This document shows positions 45,933-58,602 of a DNA stretch of 64,000 nucleotides, in pieces. Positions within the stretch are counted from its first letter, which is position 1. Each line of letters opens with the position of its first letter. Location: assembly GCF_034702125.1 (NCBI RefSeq), contig NC_085875.1, positions 45,720,770 through 45,784,769 of the forward strand, given 5' to 3'. The notes beneath the pieces were generated by a model. It worked only from the letters and a program-made list of their open reading frames with translations. It was not told the origin of the DNA and did no database searches. The stretch is from Engraulis encrasicolus (taxonomy: Eukaryota > Chordata > Actinopteri > Clupeiformes > Engraulidae). The translations under genes and the position numbers were made by a program.

Positions 45933-46012
45933 CCAGTGGTTCATGAAGTTCCTCTTGAACGTAGCAGGCCGAAGGATCTGACAGGGTTCATTCCAGCTCC
46001 AGTGTAGAACAT
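45933..46012 (-). pseudogene. orphan aquaporin exon 3 with 1-nt deletion
   Basis: Reading minus, acceptor tttgttttag precedes, and donor TGG|gtaaga follows. The 80-nt exon gives FYTGAGMNPVRSFG, then needs a 1-nt frame shift to read PATFKRNFMNHW. This is exon 3 of the AQP0/AQP1/AQP4 class (normally 81 nt, ending NHW), including the second NPA box, here NPV. No exon 2 or 4 was found nearby. The family call is from recalled conserved text. Confidence 0.8.
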
Positions 46013-46311
46013 CTAAAACAAAGTGTTCAGAGTGGAGTATCAGCTTTAATGTAAACACAAGTGAGGAAGCAGTCTGTTGGACTGGGATAACTATATTAAA
46101 TATAATGATTCAGTTTTACTATATGAGTGGAGGTGCAAAACGCACACCAGAAACAGAGGTGCTGGCAACCAGAAAATACAATTGTAGAAGGAGAGAGGTG
46201 CCGCACACTCACAAGTTAAATAAACAGTTTTTAATGTGACAACGTTTCGGCCTGTCGGCCTTCTTCAGGTCACGAAGAAGGTCGGCCTTCTTCAGGTCAG
46301 TTTTACTATAT

Positions 46312-46578
46312 AAAATTCTTCATGGCCTGGCCCCTCCTCCTCTACAGATATTTATTACAAAAAGTATAAATAGGGCTACCAGAGCCAATTCCAGGGGTGA
46401 TTGCTCTGTTCCATTTAGAAAGAGCGCTTTTAGTCAGGCTGTTTTCTCTTACAGAGTCTCTCACACCTGGAACACAATTCCCAGTATAATTAGAGAACTG
46501 CCAACAGTAAACTCATTCAGTAAACAGTTAAAATTGTGGTTACTGGATTGTCAATGCTGTCAACATAATTTCACATAG
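46312..46578 (+). mobile_element. LINE reverse-transcriptase C-terminal fragment
   Basis: An 89-codon frame without ATG ends in TAG and holds KILHGLAPPPLQIFITKSIN, RATRANSRGDCSVPFRKSAF and WNTIPSIIRELP, a typical Rex/CR1-type tail. An AT-rich 3' UTR runs to about 46880. Confidence 0.75.
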
Positions 46579-47138
46579 CTAGGCTACTAGTACTGGCAGC
46601 TGTTCTTTAACTCATTTGTGTATTGTATCTTGTAATTGTATTTTGTATTATTTATTTTTAAAATGTGTTAAATATCTTTGACACTATAATTTTACAACTG
46701 TGTACTATAACTGTATTTTTAGTCTTGTTTTAACCTTGTTTTTTTAAGGGACATCAAACCTGCCAAGGGACAAAAAATGGAAATTAGCCTCATGGCTATA
46801 ATCTTGTGTATTTAGCATTTTTGTTTAAATGCTGGTAATATATGCCGTCCCTTTTTAAATAAATAAACTTGTAAACTTGAAGTGAGGATACTGTTGCAGT
46901 CTGGATATTTAGGGGAGAGCAGATTCGCACACTGAAAGACAGTAAGGTCAAGGTTTTTTCTGAGAGCAGAGTAGTAGGCGTTTCAGGGTTCTGCCTCCAT
47001 TAGCGCGTTCAGGCCGACTGAGAACCGTGCTGGAGCCCATTCCCGCACCTAATCGCGAACCGGCCGTTGTGTTCCCGCCACAGATATTACAGTTCGCGAA
47101 CCGGAAAGTTGGTTCGCAATACGAACCGCAAAATACTA

Positions 47139-48656
47139 GGGGCCTCATTTATAAAACTTTGCGGAAGAAATGCGCCAAAAGATGGCGCACGCACGAAACT
47201 CAGGATGTGCGTGCGCAAGAAAATATTCAGATTTATAAAGCATGGCGCACGCACGTTCCACGTCGATTTCCCTTTATAAATCCCAACTGACTTTGAAGTT
47301 GCGGCAAATGTGCGCACCTGTGGACACACCCATAATTATCTATGAATATTCAGTGAAACGCCCAAAATGAATATTTATATCTGTGGACGGCGTGCGGAAA
47401 GGCAAAGCAGACGAAATAGCCTATTTACCACATGTGGAGCAAACAGTTTTATTAGATAGGCCTAGAGAACGTTGGGCAAAGTGGAGCGGTTAAGTTTGGG
47501 AAGTCGTACAAAAATAATCCCTCGAATTGCAGCATGTGGATGGTTATATTCGCAAAAATTACACTATAGGCCTACCAGAAGTAAAAAAAAAATTAAAAAA
47601 ATAAGGATGGCATGGTCATGAACCTGCCACGGCCTAATTGAGTTGTGAACAAAGGAAAAAAATAGCTGCGTCAAGGAAACATCTCACATGGCATGTCCCC
47701 ATGTGAAATTCACCGGTAGAAAATCTATTCGCTCTCTCATCGCACCTCATATGCACCGGGTTTAAACTTTTTTCAACAATTGCCGTTGGTCACTGCGCGC
47801 AGCTGTCTGCTTTCAGTTCAAAGCGACGCCCCAACTGTCGATCGACATATCCACAGACAGCATGACATATGGGCATTTTCTAGTCTGTATTTATTAAATG
47901 TGTGTATTATAAACGTGCATTATCAGTGTATAAGGCCAGCTGTCAAATGCACACCTCTGCTTCTTTGATGACGAATAACCGTATGGAAAAGAAATGACAT
48001 GCAACAAGAGAAACGAAGCTGTCCATTTGTATGGCACTTGGCTGTACGCTTGCCTGTATGGCTGAGAAAATCAACCATTACAGATGCACTTGGGACTCGA
48101 GCAGATGATTCTGCAACTGGCTTAAATGTTGACGTAATTCCTTGCAGACTCGGAACACTTTATAGCCGACCGATACGATCATAGCCTGATACTGGAAAGG
48201 TCAGTGGTTATTGTTAATAAAATGTAGGGCATTTCCAAATGTAACGTAGGCCTATCCTAAACGTAAAATTTGAAGCGTCTATTGCTTCCTTACAAAACAT
48301 GAATGTGGCTATGGATAGGCCAGGTAGGGCCTAGGCCTATTTATTATTTTCCACCATTACCAAACAACAAACAACCGTGTTTTCGTTGCGAACTGGATTA
48401 ACTAATGTTAAAGTGGCTATCGTGACACGTGACCTTTGATTTTTTTTTCTTCAACCAATTTCGGGTCGTTCTTCCAGCTACCTCCCGAGGTCGCGCTTTC
48501 CGCGTTTGGTCTTTTGTTTAGTGCCTACGCATGGGTCAAACTTTGCGTGGAGCTGCGCATGTTTACCGCCAAGTTCTTTTTCTATAAATACCAAACCTTG
48601 CGGTGAACTTGGCGTGCGCAGTCTTTTGTGAGTACGCACCCGTTATAAATAAGGCC
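47139..48656. mobile_element. Harbinger-like non-autonomous element
   Basis: Ends GGGGCCTCATTTATAAA and TTATAAATAAGGCC; 3-bp CTA flanks (47136-47138 and 48657-48659). Subterminal GCGCACGCAC-rich repeats. It interrupts a repeat whose halves are 46920-47138 and 48660-48900. The 3-bp TWA-like target suggests PIF/Harbinger. Confidence 0.65.
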
Positions 48657-49173
48657 CTAGGTTTTTCTCCGTGAACCGTGACGACAGTGTGGCCGTCAGC
48701 AGGTTCATCCGGGTAACACAGTCACGTGCGGAAATTGTTCAGAGCCCGGTATGAACATGATGGGAGGTTCACAGATAAGCACTTTGGTGCCGAACGTAAC
48801 TGGTGCAGGCACCAGCACAACCTCCGTTCTGGTCAGCCTGAAAGCCCTACATCAGTGTGCCAGTGAGCACAGGCAGCACTGATGAATACAGAACCCTGAA
48901 ATAACTGCTCTGCTCTACTCTCGGAAAAAAGAACTCCTTGTGCTTACCTTTTTTTACATTTCAAGGGTGAGAGCAGGTTGGTAGACTGCTACCGAAATCC
49001 AGCTAAATGACAGTAAAGGAAATTCTTGTCTGAAGGTATATGTAGTGTATGCTTATGTACAGGGGTGGAGCACAAAATTCTGCATGTTCAACCAGCTCTA
49101 GTAGACCCCCTTTATATATTATTAACAGGTTTGTGTAAAACAAACATCTGACTCCCTGTGGGCCCCCTTTATA

Positions 49174-49425
49174 CAGTGAGACTAATAAGTATTTGATCCC
49201 TTTCTGGTGTTGTTGGTTTGACATGATCAGATAACTTTAATCGTAGATGTATTCTAACACAGAGAGACAGAATATCAAAAACAAAATCTGGAAAATAACT
49301 TCACACAATACATTTGAATTAATTTGTCGTCTTTGGCTAGAGGGGTCAAATACTTATTACCTCAATTAAATACAAAGTACTTGTTGGCAAACCCCTTGTT
49401 CTCTAGGGCAGAAGTCAGATGTTTG
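49174..49425. mobile_element. Tc1-like terminal fragment
   Basis: Starts TACAGTGAGACTAATAAGTA and reads TTTGATCCC, a known Tc1-family end, with CAAATACTTATTACCTC as an inverted internal copy. Confidence 0.55.
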
Positions 49426-49663
49426 TTTTAGTTGATGACAGGGGTTGTGCAGAGAAATTGTGTTGAAATTGCTGGTTTTCTCAGGGAAGTCGACAGGGGG
49501 TCAGCCACGTACCCAGGGAGAGAAGGGAACCCAAATTCAGTCTTCATTACATTGTATGTATTGGGGGGGAGGGGGGGGGGTTACTCTAGCTCACCCTCTG
49601 TCCACTGGGTCCTTGAGCGTCTGGGAATCCACCGTTTACCCTCTCTCCTGGCTCTCCTTCGAA

Positions 49664-49666
<3 letters not shown>

Positions 49667-49739
<73 letters not shown>
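49667..49739. repeat. (CA)n microsatellite
   Basis: About 36 CA units. Confidence 0.98.
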
Positions 49740-49741
<2 letters not shown>

Positions 49742-49986
49742 ACCAACTCAAGACAATCAGACTGACACAAACAAAATGGCTGCATCCAGTTATCACTGGC
49801 CCCATTTGTGATGTTACACAAATCCCATGTGCACTGTGCAATCACAATGCATTCAATGTATTCAAAATTTCTTACCAGAATGCATTGTAATTTTACAGCA
49901 CACATGTGCGTTGCACAGATTTGCACAGCATGCGCCATACACCATCACGAACGTGCCGATGGACAAACAAAAATGGCCATCCTTAC

Positions 49987-50058
49987 CTGTTGTCCTGCGG
50001 GTCCCTCTTCTCCTTCGACCCCTTTGGCTCCCTGTGCGCCTTTAGGCCCTCGATCACC
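49987..50058 (-). CDS. collagen triple-helix exon (orphan)
   Basis: A minus-strand 72-nt exon, phase 0, with acceptor gcccccag and donor CAG|gtaagg. It encodes eight perfect Gly-X-Y triplets beginning GDRGPKGAQGAKGVEGEE. Length and splice pattern are typical of collagen genes, but the collagen type cannot be told from 24 residues. It may belong to a gene whose other exons lie outside or are lost. Confidence 0.7.
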
Positions 50059-50525
50059 CTGGGGGCGAGATGGGGATTAATTGGACAAAATAAAAATCTC
50101 CAAAGTTAGTTAAAAGGAAAATCTCGTCACAGAGACTTCAAAATATTGCTAACAATTGCCTATTGGGCCTTCTTGCCGCTACACATGGGCAATTTAAAAG
50201 GTCCTCAGTAGACATGGCATTCAAATAAAGACATTTTTTGGAGTGCCTTGGTGAAGAAAAGTTTCTCAGCTTATTTTGTCATGCCCTGCTCTTCGGTTCA
50301 AAGGGAATATTGTCCAAACACACAGATATTGAGGATTTTGATGGGAAGGAAAACTCAGGAGATAACCATGACCAATGACCATTATTATGTAAAAGTCAGG
50401 GCATTCAAGTTTAACAGATGGGCCTCGCTCTATGTTTATTCCAGGTCAACATCATGTATGTGGGTGTGAATGTACTGTACATGTGTGAGTAATGTGTGAC
50501 AAGCAGGGACTGATGAATTACACTG

Positions 50526-50526
<1 letters not shown>

Positions 50527-50573
<47 letters not shown>
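50527..50573. repeat. (GT)n microsatellite
   Basis: About 23 GT units just downstream (on minus) of the degenerate collagen-like exon. Confidence 0.95.
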
Positions 50574-50577
<4 letters not shown>

Positions 50578-50592
50578 ATGTGTGTATACTGA

Positions 50593-50665
50593 CTGCAGGG
50601 CCTGGTGATTCGCCTGGCTCCTGTGGTCCAGTGTTGCCTACACTCCCGACGAAGCCCTGAAGTCC
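50593..50665 (-). pseudogene. degenerate collagen-like exon
   Basis: Minus-strand acceptor ctctgtaacag, then GLQGFVGSVGNTGPQ in Gly-X-Y register. The register is then lost (EPGESPGPA), and CAG is followed by tcagt rather than gtcagt, so the donor lacks its G. At 73 nt it is one longer than a 72-nt collagen exon. It lies 535 bp upstream of the intact exon. Confidence 0.6.
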
Positions 50666-51098
50666 CTGTTACAGAGAAAGAAAGAAAGAAAGAAAAGAAA
50701 GCAAGCACACACACACACACACAATACATGAACAGTGTGCAGCAGATGACATCACACAAGGACTGACAATGGCATGAAACACTAAATGGCATCGAGAAGT
50801 ACTAGAATGGTATTGGAAAAAAATAGATGGCAAATTCACTAGAAGGTGAAAATCCACATGGTGTAGGGTTTTTTTTCCCATTAGTGACAAGTCAGACTTC
50901 CACAGGAAGATGTTGTACAGTATATTCAAATAAATGTATGCAATAAATCCACAGCACCAAGGCTTAATTTCATATAAGGTCTGATTAAGGGCCATCAAAA
51001 TAATAAAAGATTGATGAAAGCCCTGGTGTTGCAGAATTTACTGCTTGTTTTGAGTGTATGCATTAGTCCAGCATTCAGGCTGGTTTTATGTGGATGTA

Positions 51099-51581
51099 CA
51101 CTACCGGTCAAAAGTTTGGGGTCACCACACTTTCCACCCACAATGCTTCTTTCTGACAGTTAAGCTTTTTCCTTTTCAATTTCAGTTCTGGTATAAAATC
51201 AGTGTATAGAGTTATTGTTTCCTGAAATTAATGCATGCAATAAATAAGCAATTTGATATTGGAAAAAGTAAATGTTTAATGGATTTACTTGTATAGACAA
51301 TGCATAGAATAGACCAAAATGTATCACTAACTTTTGACTAAAGATATGTCTGTAGAAAAATGGACTAAAACACGTATTTCTATGTAATAAATGGGTGAAA
51401 AAGCTTGGTTAGATTTCTGTCCAGTTTAACCAATTTTATGGGTAATCAAACCTTTTTTCACCTGTGGCTGTTCAGTACTTTCCATTATACAATTACAAGC
51501 TATTTAAAAGATGTTTGCGACTTGAATTGCAAACAAATAACTGGAAAAATGAAGGTGACCCCAAACTTTTGACCAGTAGTG
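51099..51581. mobile_element. Tc1/mariner-like MITE
   Basis: TA-flanked (51097-51098 and 51582-51583). Ends CACTACCGGTCAAAAGTTTG and the complement; 483 bp, AT-rich interior without transposase. Confidence 0.88.
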
Positions 51582-51829
51582 TATGTTTTTCACATGTTTC
51601 AGGCCTTGATTACATGTACATGTACAGATATTTTTAAAAGCGAATATTTATTTTATCTCTTTACATATAAACACAGCATGTCGATCAAATGAAACACCCT
51701 ACTGACAGGTGTACCTTAGAAATCTCCACTTAAACTCTAAAAATCTATTTTAGGAAATTGAAGCTCTGTTCACGTGCAAAAAAGACGAATGTATTCCAAA
51801 AATATAAATATTATGTGTAAACTGGGTCT

Positions 51830-53350
51830 TGCAGCATGTTGTGTACCCACCCTCTCTCCTGTGCATCCAGGAGATAATGGCTTTCCCATCTCCCTTCTGA
51901 GGTCTGGTGTACATGCGTATGCTGCTGCAGCCAACCCTGTCTGTGGGTCTGGTGAGGTCCTGGTTGTCCCACCTCCCCTGAGGCCAGGCGTGGCACTGCC
52001 CCCGTTCCCCTCCCGACACTCAGGAATCCCTCAGCCGGTTTCCATGTCCATGAAACTACCCTAACCAGCCTTCCCAGACGACCGAAGCACCCTTCGTTCA
52101 ACAGTTCTTGGACCGCTGCCACTGTTGGCAGTGGAGCCCGGAGCCGGCCCACGCGCCACCCCCAGACTGCAACCGGGTGCCTTGCCCCCCGCTGAGCCCG
52201 GACGAGTACTGCAGTGAATGCCCTCCTCCGCACAGCGAGACCACCTCCCACCTGCGCAGCAAGGCATTCCACTGACCTGGTTGTCCACCCACCCCAAGGT
52301 AGCCGAAGGAACCGTGGACCGGACCGCACCGCGGGAACCTCCAGCCAGGCATCAGGACAGGCCCTGCGCATGACAATGCCTCCGCCGCCCAGAACCACTA
52401 ACTTAAGCCAAGCCTCTACTACTCTTCTCTACTCTACTCTACTCTACTCTACTGACTGACATTGGTGATCCAGGTTCTCTGAACATTGCAGACATCATCA
52501 GGCTAGTCCTGAAGACCTATTTGAAAGCACAACGGTGCACAGTTCCTTCAGTGGTCAACAAAGCCAGTAAAAGACCCTGTGTTACAAGCAAGAGACAGTG
52601 TCACTAGGATGCAGAGGAAAACATTCACTGCAGTACTCATACTCAAAGTCGACTGAAGGCACAACACCCAATTGCAGTCCGAGACAACGCACAGTCCAAG
52701 TCCAGAACTCCCCCACCCACAGTAGCAGCAGTCCAAGATCTATTGGACGAAAGGCACTTCAGCAGTCCAAGGCAGCGGATCGGGACAGTTTCTAGACATG
52801 GAGAGCGGCTAAAAGGATCCTAAATGTCAAGAGAGGATATGAAGGGGGAGGCAGAACCTTCTGAACCTTTTTTCCAGGTTTTGTTTTCTTTTTTTTTTAA
52901 GTGGGAGGCAGAAGATTTTTTTGGCCTGTTTTTTTCCTAGAGCTTGTTTTTTCCCCCTCTTTTCTTCAAGCTTTATCCTCCAGGCCCCCAGGTGAAGCGT
53001 CTTCTCTCTGTTGGGTTGTGGTGTGAGTGGAGTCTTTGAGTCTTGGTCACCGGCAGCAGAAGGCTGTTCACTGGTCAGCGACGTGATGCACTCTTTAGAC
53101 GGTGGTCCACTGCGACCCATCGGTGCAGCGGTGATGCATTGGCAGTCGGCGGTTTCCAATGGTGCATCGGTTTTCCACTCTGGCGGTTATTCACTGTAGA
53201 AGTTGTTCCACTGTCAAGTGTATGTAAGCACTGGGTTTCCACACTGAAGCACTGTACACGGACACAGGATTCCCCTCGTCTTGTCTTTTTCCTTGACGTC
53301 AGTGGTGTTGATGTTTTGAAGTAGTGGTAGTAGTAACAGATGGAGGAATT
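51830..53350. other. GC-richer block of unknown nature
   Basis: Open frames up to 195 codons (minus, 52398-51811) without recognisable domains. A CTCTACTCTA repeat lies at about 52425-52453. It may be an old retroelement. Confidence 0.35.
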
Positions 53351-56300
53351 GTAGAACAGTAGACCAGAATAGGTGTAAAACCTTTAAACATATAAACACA
53401 AAATAAAAGAATTAAATAAACCACACACACACAGGCATACGTCACGACAATCCAGACACTTTCCGCGCTACTGCGGGTAGCCTACACCAAGTAAAAACTC
53501 CCAAGCCACGTTGCATGGGGCTTAATGGTCACTACAAGTCACTACAAGACAAGTCCAACAGGTGGACAAAGATGCGTCTGCCTATGCATTGCCGTCTTGT
53601 GGACACAGGAGGGAATTCCAATTTTAAGACAGCATTTCAGACGGACCGACAGACCGCCTTATAGAGATAATAGGACACATCTGAAAACATGAGGTCAACC
53701 AGGTGAAATTACAGCAGCGCTCAGAATGAAGGGTTATATGGATGTAGGCCTATCCTCTCGTTTCCGCACTGCTGGCACACAACCTTTCGACTACACAACT
53801 CGTACAGAGAACGTAAGCTCCAGGCTACCCTGCAGTACAAACAAAGCAATTTGAAACCATTTGAAACAAAATGCCACCTGTGCCAGGAGTCACTAGTTTC
53901 ACACCGTGTCGGCCTGGATGGGCGGGATTTGGGTTGTGCATATAGCCTACTGGTGCACTAGAGCTGAGGTCAGTGGCAACATGCAAGAGGGTGGTTTTTA
54001 TTAGTTTAATATATTTGGTCCACATACAAAAACATTACTTTAAATCTCAAACACCATGGTTCTAATATGACTCATTTTCAATAACTGAACTAGGCTACCA
54101 GTAGGCCTAAAGCAATGACACACTGCTAACTGTTAGAATAACAGTTAGGCCTAAATAAAATTGCATCGATAAAGTTACATGGAGTAGGCTATTATGGCAT
54201 AGGCTTAATAGGCTATGTTGATAACGAGGTTCTTTCTTATTAGAGCAAATTCTTTAGTCCACCTACAAAAAAATACATGTAGGTTCATTCCCAAACATAA
54301 TGCTTCCAATAGCCTATGGCTCGATTGCAATAAAGGGACCTTCTGGACTTCTAGTCAAAATTTTGTCAATATCGAGTTGCTTCGGGTAGGACGTTATGTA
54401 ATATGCTGATAGCCTACATTGCATTTGACCAAATAATATAGCTTAGATGTCAAGTTGACGGGTTTGCTTGGATTTTTTGTTCAGTTTTGTTTGATTTAGG
54501 TCCAACCTTTGTGAATTATGTGTCAATAAAATGAGCATTCACATTAAATATCCAAATTAATTTGCTTGAAAAGAGAAAACAAAACTTTTCTTCCCCAAGG
54601 CTATCACTAAGTTATGCCCTGAAGAAGGCTCAACTGCAGCTACGCGTGGGCAATTTTAAAAGTTCTTAATGGACATGTCATAATAATAAAGACATTTTTA
54701 ACTACCTATTATACTTTTTGGAGTGCCTTGGTGAAGAAAAGGTGTTTTCTCTTTTCAAGCAACTTTTTTGACATTGAACCTTGAACCAAAGAGTACCCAC
54801 AAGAATAGGCCTACTTTTTTTCATCTTTCTAAAGGGACTGAGCACGTACGCCTCTGACTTCCAAACATCCAAATTAATTTATTTGACCATAAGCAATCCT
54901 ACTATTGCGCCCTAAACCCAATTGCCAAACCTACAAGCCTTGGCTGCAACCAACGGTAGACCATTACAACTCTACACACAATTAGTAGCCTAATTAGTAG
55001 GCATCACGCCAACTTGTGCCCGGCCATTAAACGTAGGCCTACAACGTTACAAAGAGTGGGAAACAAAGGAAGAAAACTGTCCAACACTAACATACACTGT
55101 TGTGAGACAAATGCGGTTTAAATGACACTTTACGTCTTGCCACAAATGACCAGTTCTACCACGAAGTAAAATAAAACCACAAGTGCTTACCAGCTCCCCC
55201 TGACAGGTTCCCAGCGTCACGCGCTAGCACAGTATTTCCAAATTATTGAAGTCCATAGAAATAATACAATAGAATGGCCCATGAATGGAGCGGTCAATAG
55301 GAACGCTTGCGTCAGACAGGCCGCCATCTTGGAACATGGGAAGCGCCGCGGAGCGCTGCTTTGAAATGAATGAACGTCTATCGGAACCAAGCCAACATGC
55401 GGGATTAAATCCGCATAAATTGACATATTTGACTACCGGAGGTTTTTGTTTTTGTTTAATCCTGGTTCGTTACAAAATGTTAAGCATTTACTTACCCTGG
55501 AAAATAGATAGATAAGCTATTTGTGTCAACATAGCCTACATTTATGCTCACAACTGATTTAGCCTTTTTTCTTATTAACGACAGTCTGTAGCCTACCACA
55601 GCGCATAGCTCGAAAACGTTACCTTGAGGAAAATAAAACATGGACTTTTCACAAGCAAGATAGAGAAGTAGGCCTACCTGTGTGCGTGGACGGAATATTT
55701 ACAATGTATACACCAGATTGCAGTAACAATAAAGCATTAGTTTCTTCATTCACGTTACATTATGTTTCTTCATTCGTTACATTATGGCCATTCTACAGGT
55801 GAACGTATGCCTAGCCTAAACTCATTAGGCCTTGTATGTACTGTCACTGGGCCTACCGTAATATAGGGAAAAGTAGGCCTACCGGATTACAATTACAAAA
55901 CCAACGTAGGCTACAATGCAATTACTTATTCGTAACAGAAATTGAGGAAAGCTTAGGCCTACTTAACACATAGAACTCCAAGTGTATGTTGTGTGACTTA
56001 CATATCAGGCTTTCAATACATGTATGAGGGCTCAAGGGGAGGTGTTCGATGAACTGTTTAATATAACTTTACTCAGCAGAGACAACATGATAGAGTACAT
56101 CTCATCTTATTTAAACCTATTGTGCAAACATGTATAAAAAATAAATGACAAAAAGGCCTACAAATCTGATGTAGTTCTGTTACACATCAAAACATCTTTA
56201 TTAGCTAAGATTGTAAACACAACTGTTCTGTAACAAATGTTATCACATTTCAGAATCTACACCAGACTAACACAACCATTTTGCCATTACAGTGCATTAC

Positions 56301-56460
56301 ACTACAGGCAGTATTATAGTGTTTTAGCATTTATTTTCACACATTCCATTTAAATGACCAATATATTCCAATAAAACAAAAATGTATTATCATAGCAAAG
56401 GTTTTTGAATTTGAGGCAGGTCATTCATGTGGTAGGAGGGGCTGTTACACCGTCTAAACT
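53351..56460. other. intergenic, no gene established
   Basis: Rich in TAGGCCTA octamers. A dispersed repeat at 54605-54745 is shared with 50160-50265 (GGAGTGCCTTGGTGAAGAAA). A GCCGCCATCTTGGAAC block lies near 55320. No exon recognised. Confidence 0.5.
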
Positions 56461-56616
56461 GTTACATTACATTACACTTAGCTGACGCTTTTATCCAAGG
56501 CGACTTACAAGTTTCTTTGTAAATACAGGGTATTGGTTGTTACATTACATTACACTTAGCTGACGCTTTTATCCAAGGCGACTTACAAGTTTCTTTGTAA
56601 GTACAGGGTATTGGTT
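56461..56616. repeat. 78-bp tandem duplication of a dispersed fish repeat
   Basis: Two near-identical units with CTTAGCTGACGCTTTTATCC and GGCGACTTACAAG. Confidence 0.92.
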
Positions 56617-56793
56617 ACAGTCCCTGGAGCAGTGTGGGCCATGGAAAGGGAGAGTCGGTATCTTGAAAATTTAAGTTGTGTGTGTGTGCATGTGTGTGTG
56701 TGTGTGCGTGTGTACTGTGCATGTGTGTTTCTCCTTTGGTGTTGAGGTTGAAGTTACTTGGTCCCATGACAGCTCCCTATTTCTTCCTTACAG

Positions 56794-56934
56794 GGTTGAT
56801 TCTTCGCCACGAGGCCAAGGCAAGGGTGTCCAGTGACGAAGCAAAAGGAGAGACTAAGGCTTGGACGAATCTCTATGGGAAACATCCCAGAGATGAATGG
56901 AGAACCAGCATGCTCTCTTCTACTGGAAGAAGAG
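56794..56934 (+). CDS. possible unassigned exon
   Basis: The pyrimidine-rich acceptor atttcttccttacag and strong donor AGAG|gtgagt bound an open frame (LILRHEAKARVSSDEAKGET through MLSSTGRR). There is no recognisable domain or neighbouring exon. It could be a non-coding exon or chance. Confidence 0.25.
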
Positions 56935-57254
56935 GTGAGTGAGATGTGAAAGGGTTACCCACATCTAGCACCCTTCACAAACCAGAGGGGCAGGGGGCAA
57001 CTACACTAACTTAGTTGATTTTCCTCCGTAACTGAAATTGTACTCCTGCAATCTAGCGTTAAGCTTACAGCATCACTTAAAAGTAGCCTACATTTAGTGC
57101 CCTACAGTTAAACTGCCGTTGCTTAACCTCAGTAAACAAACTGACATTATAGCTCTAGGAGGCGTTACATTTACTCAAGGCAAACGCAACAGGCCGTTGT
57201 TTGTCGCAGACATTTCGTATCGATAACGTTCAAAATCATAAAATAACACATTAC

Positions 57255-57334
57255 CTGTGAAATGTTATTCCTCCTTCTTTAGATTCGTTCGTCCGTTCTT
57301 TACTGCAACCATAAGCGGCACAAAAATCCGGCAT
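57255..57334 (-). CDS. THAP zinc-finger first exon
   Basis: ATG at 57334 (minus) encodes MPDFCAAYGCSKERTNESKE then GGITFH and a split Arg codon, with donor CAG|gtaatg. It matches the start of a C2CH THAP DNA-binding domain (Cys5, Cys10, GITFH). THAP genes and P-element-like transposases commonly split here. Exon 2 with the later Cys/His and AVPTIF was not found in the window. A YY1-like AAAATGGCGGC at 57405-57415 lies just upstream. Confidence 0.65.
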
Positions 57335-57400
57335 CTTTATGAATGAACTACTACTACTACGTCGTACAGATATAACTGAACCAGACGCTATGAACCCTGT

Positions 57401-57417
57401 TCCAAAATGGCGGCGGT
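57401..57417. promoter_or_regulatory. YY1-like promoter motif
   Basis: TCCAAAATGGCGGCGG, about 70 bp upstream of the THAP start, is a typical TSS-proximal YY1 motif. Confidence 0.4.
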
Positions 57418-57639
57418 ACAGACGCATGCCCAGAAGCTGATGGGCCATTCTACTGTATTAGTTCTATGATTGAAGTCAAGCACAGCTGAGCTGTGTCTTT
57501 CCAAAACCTTCTTTCTTCTTCTTCTTCATTCACGTTTATTGGCGGTTGGCTTCCGACGTGGAGCATTACCGCCACCAACTGGTGCAGTTATGTAAACTCT
57601 CTGCTTAGTTATCACCTTGACGTATTTAGGTCGGAGGTA

Positions 57640-58602
57640 GGGTGAACATTGGTAAAGTGGGACAACTGGTAAAGTGGGACAGTTAACATTTATCATCAAT
57701 ATCTTCATGTTGCTTTACTGTAGCCAATTAAATCTTTTGGATACATTTTCTCTAGCATGTAATGTTTAAAATATAATATTAAGTGTGGTTGTGATGTCTT
57801 CCTGGGGGGCGTGATAACATGTCATTCAAAGGCTGAACCAAAAAAACAACGATTTTGAAAATGACATAGCAATCTGAGGTCAATCATATTAAGGGCCTAG
57901 CACTTTAAATATTGATGTTAGGCCTCAACAACTGTTTTCATATGAAAGGTGACTTCATTAAGTATCATCTAGTTAAAAATTCATTAATTTTTTTAATAAA
58001 ATATTTTAATTAGGGGCACATTCTCCACTGTCCCACTTTACCAATGGCTATTGGTAAAGTGGGACAGGGCACATTTTTTATGGTGAAACAGCAAATAGTG
58101 TATTATATTTCAATAAAATGTTGCTTATAATTGCTTATTATAAGAAAATTACTAATAAAATCTTGTATTAGTCTCTTTTTCAGTAGTAATATGCTTGCTG
58201 TATCAGGTTTATGGGTGCGTTGTATGTAAACAGGTTTATGCAACAAATTCTTCATATAAAGGTAACAAAATGTATGTAAACAAACAGTTTTTACATAAAT
58301 GCACATATAACAAACTTTAATATCCATGTCAATTGTGTAATAAATAAAATAAAATGTAAAAATCAGCAATGTCCCACTCTACCAGTGGTCAGGAAGTTCA
58401 TTCTGAACTTGACCAGAACTGTTTAAAGCAAAATAATTTCTTCTGTGATGAAAATATTTCCAAAATTTCTGCTTAATTTTGTTAAAGACACCCTAGATTT
58501 TGAAAATAACATAAAAGTTTGACATGTGATGTAATGGCATTTGCCTACAATGACAGAGAACCTGAAATTTCAAAAATCGTCCCACTTTACCAATGTTCAC
58601 CC
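57640..58602. mobile_element. 963-bp TIR element
   Basis: TA-bounded ends AGGGTGAACATTGGTAAAGT and complement. Extra copies of TGGTAAAGTGGGACA near 57660 and 58050; AT-rich interior, no transposase. Confidence 0.85.
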
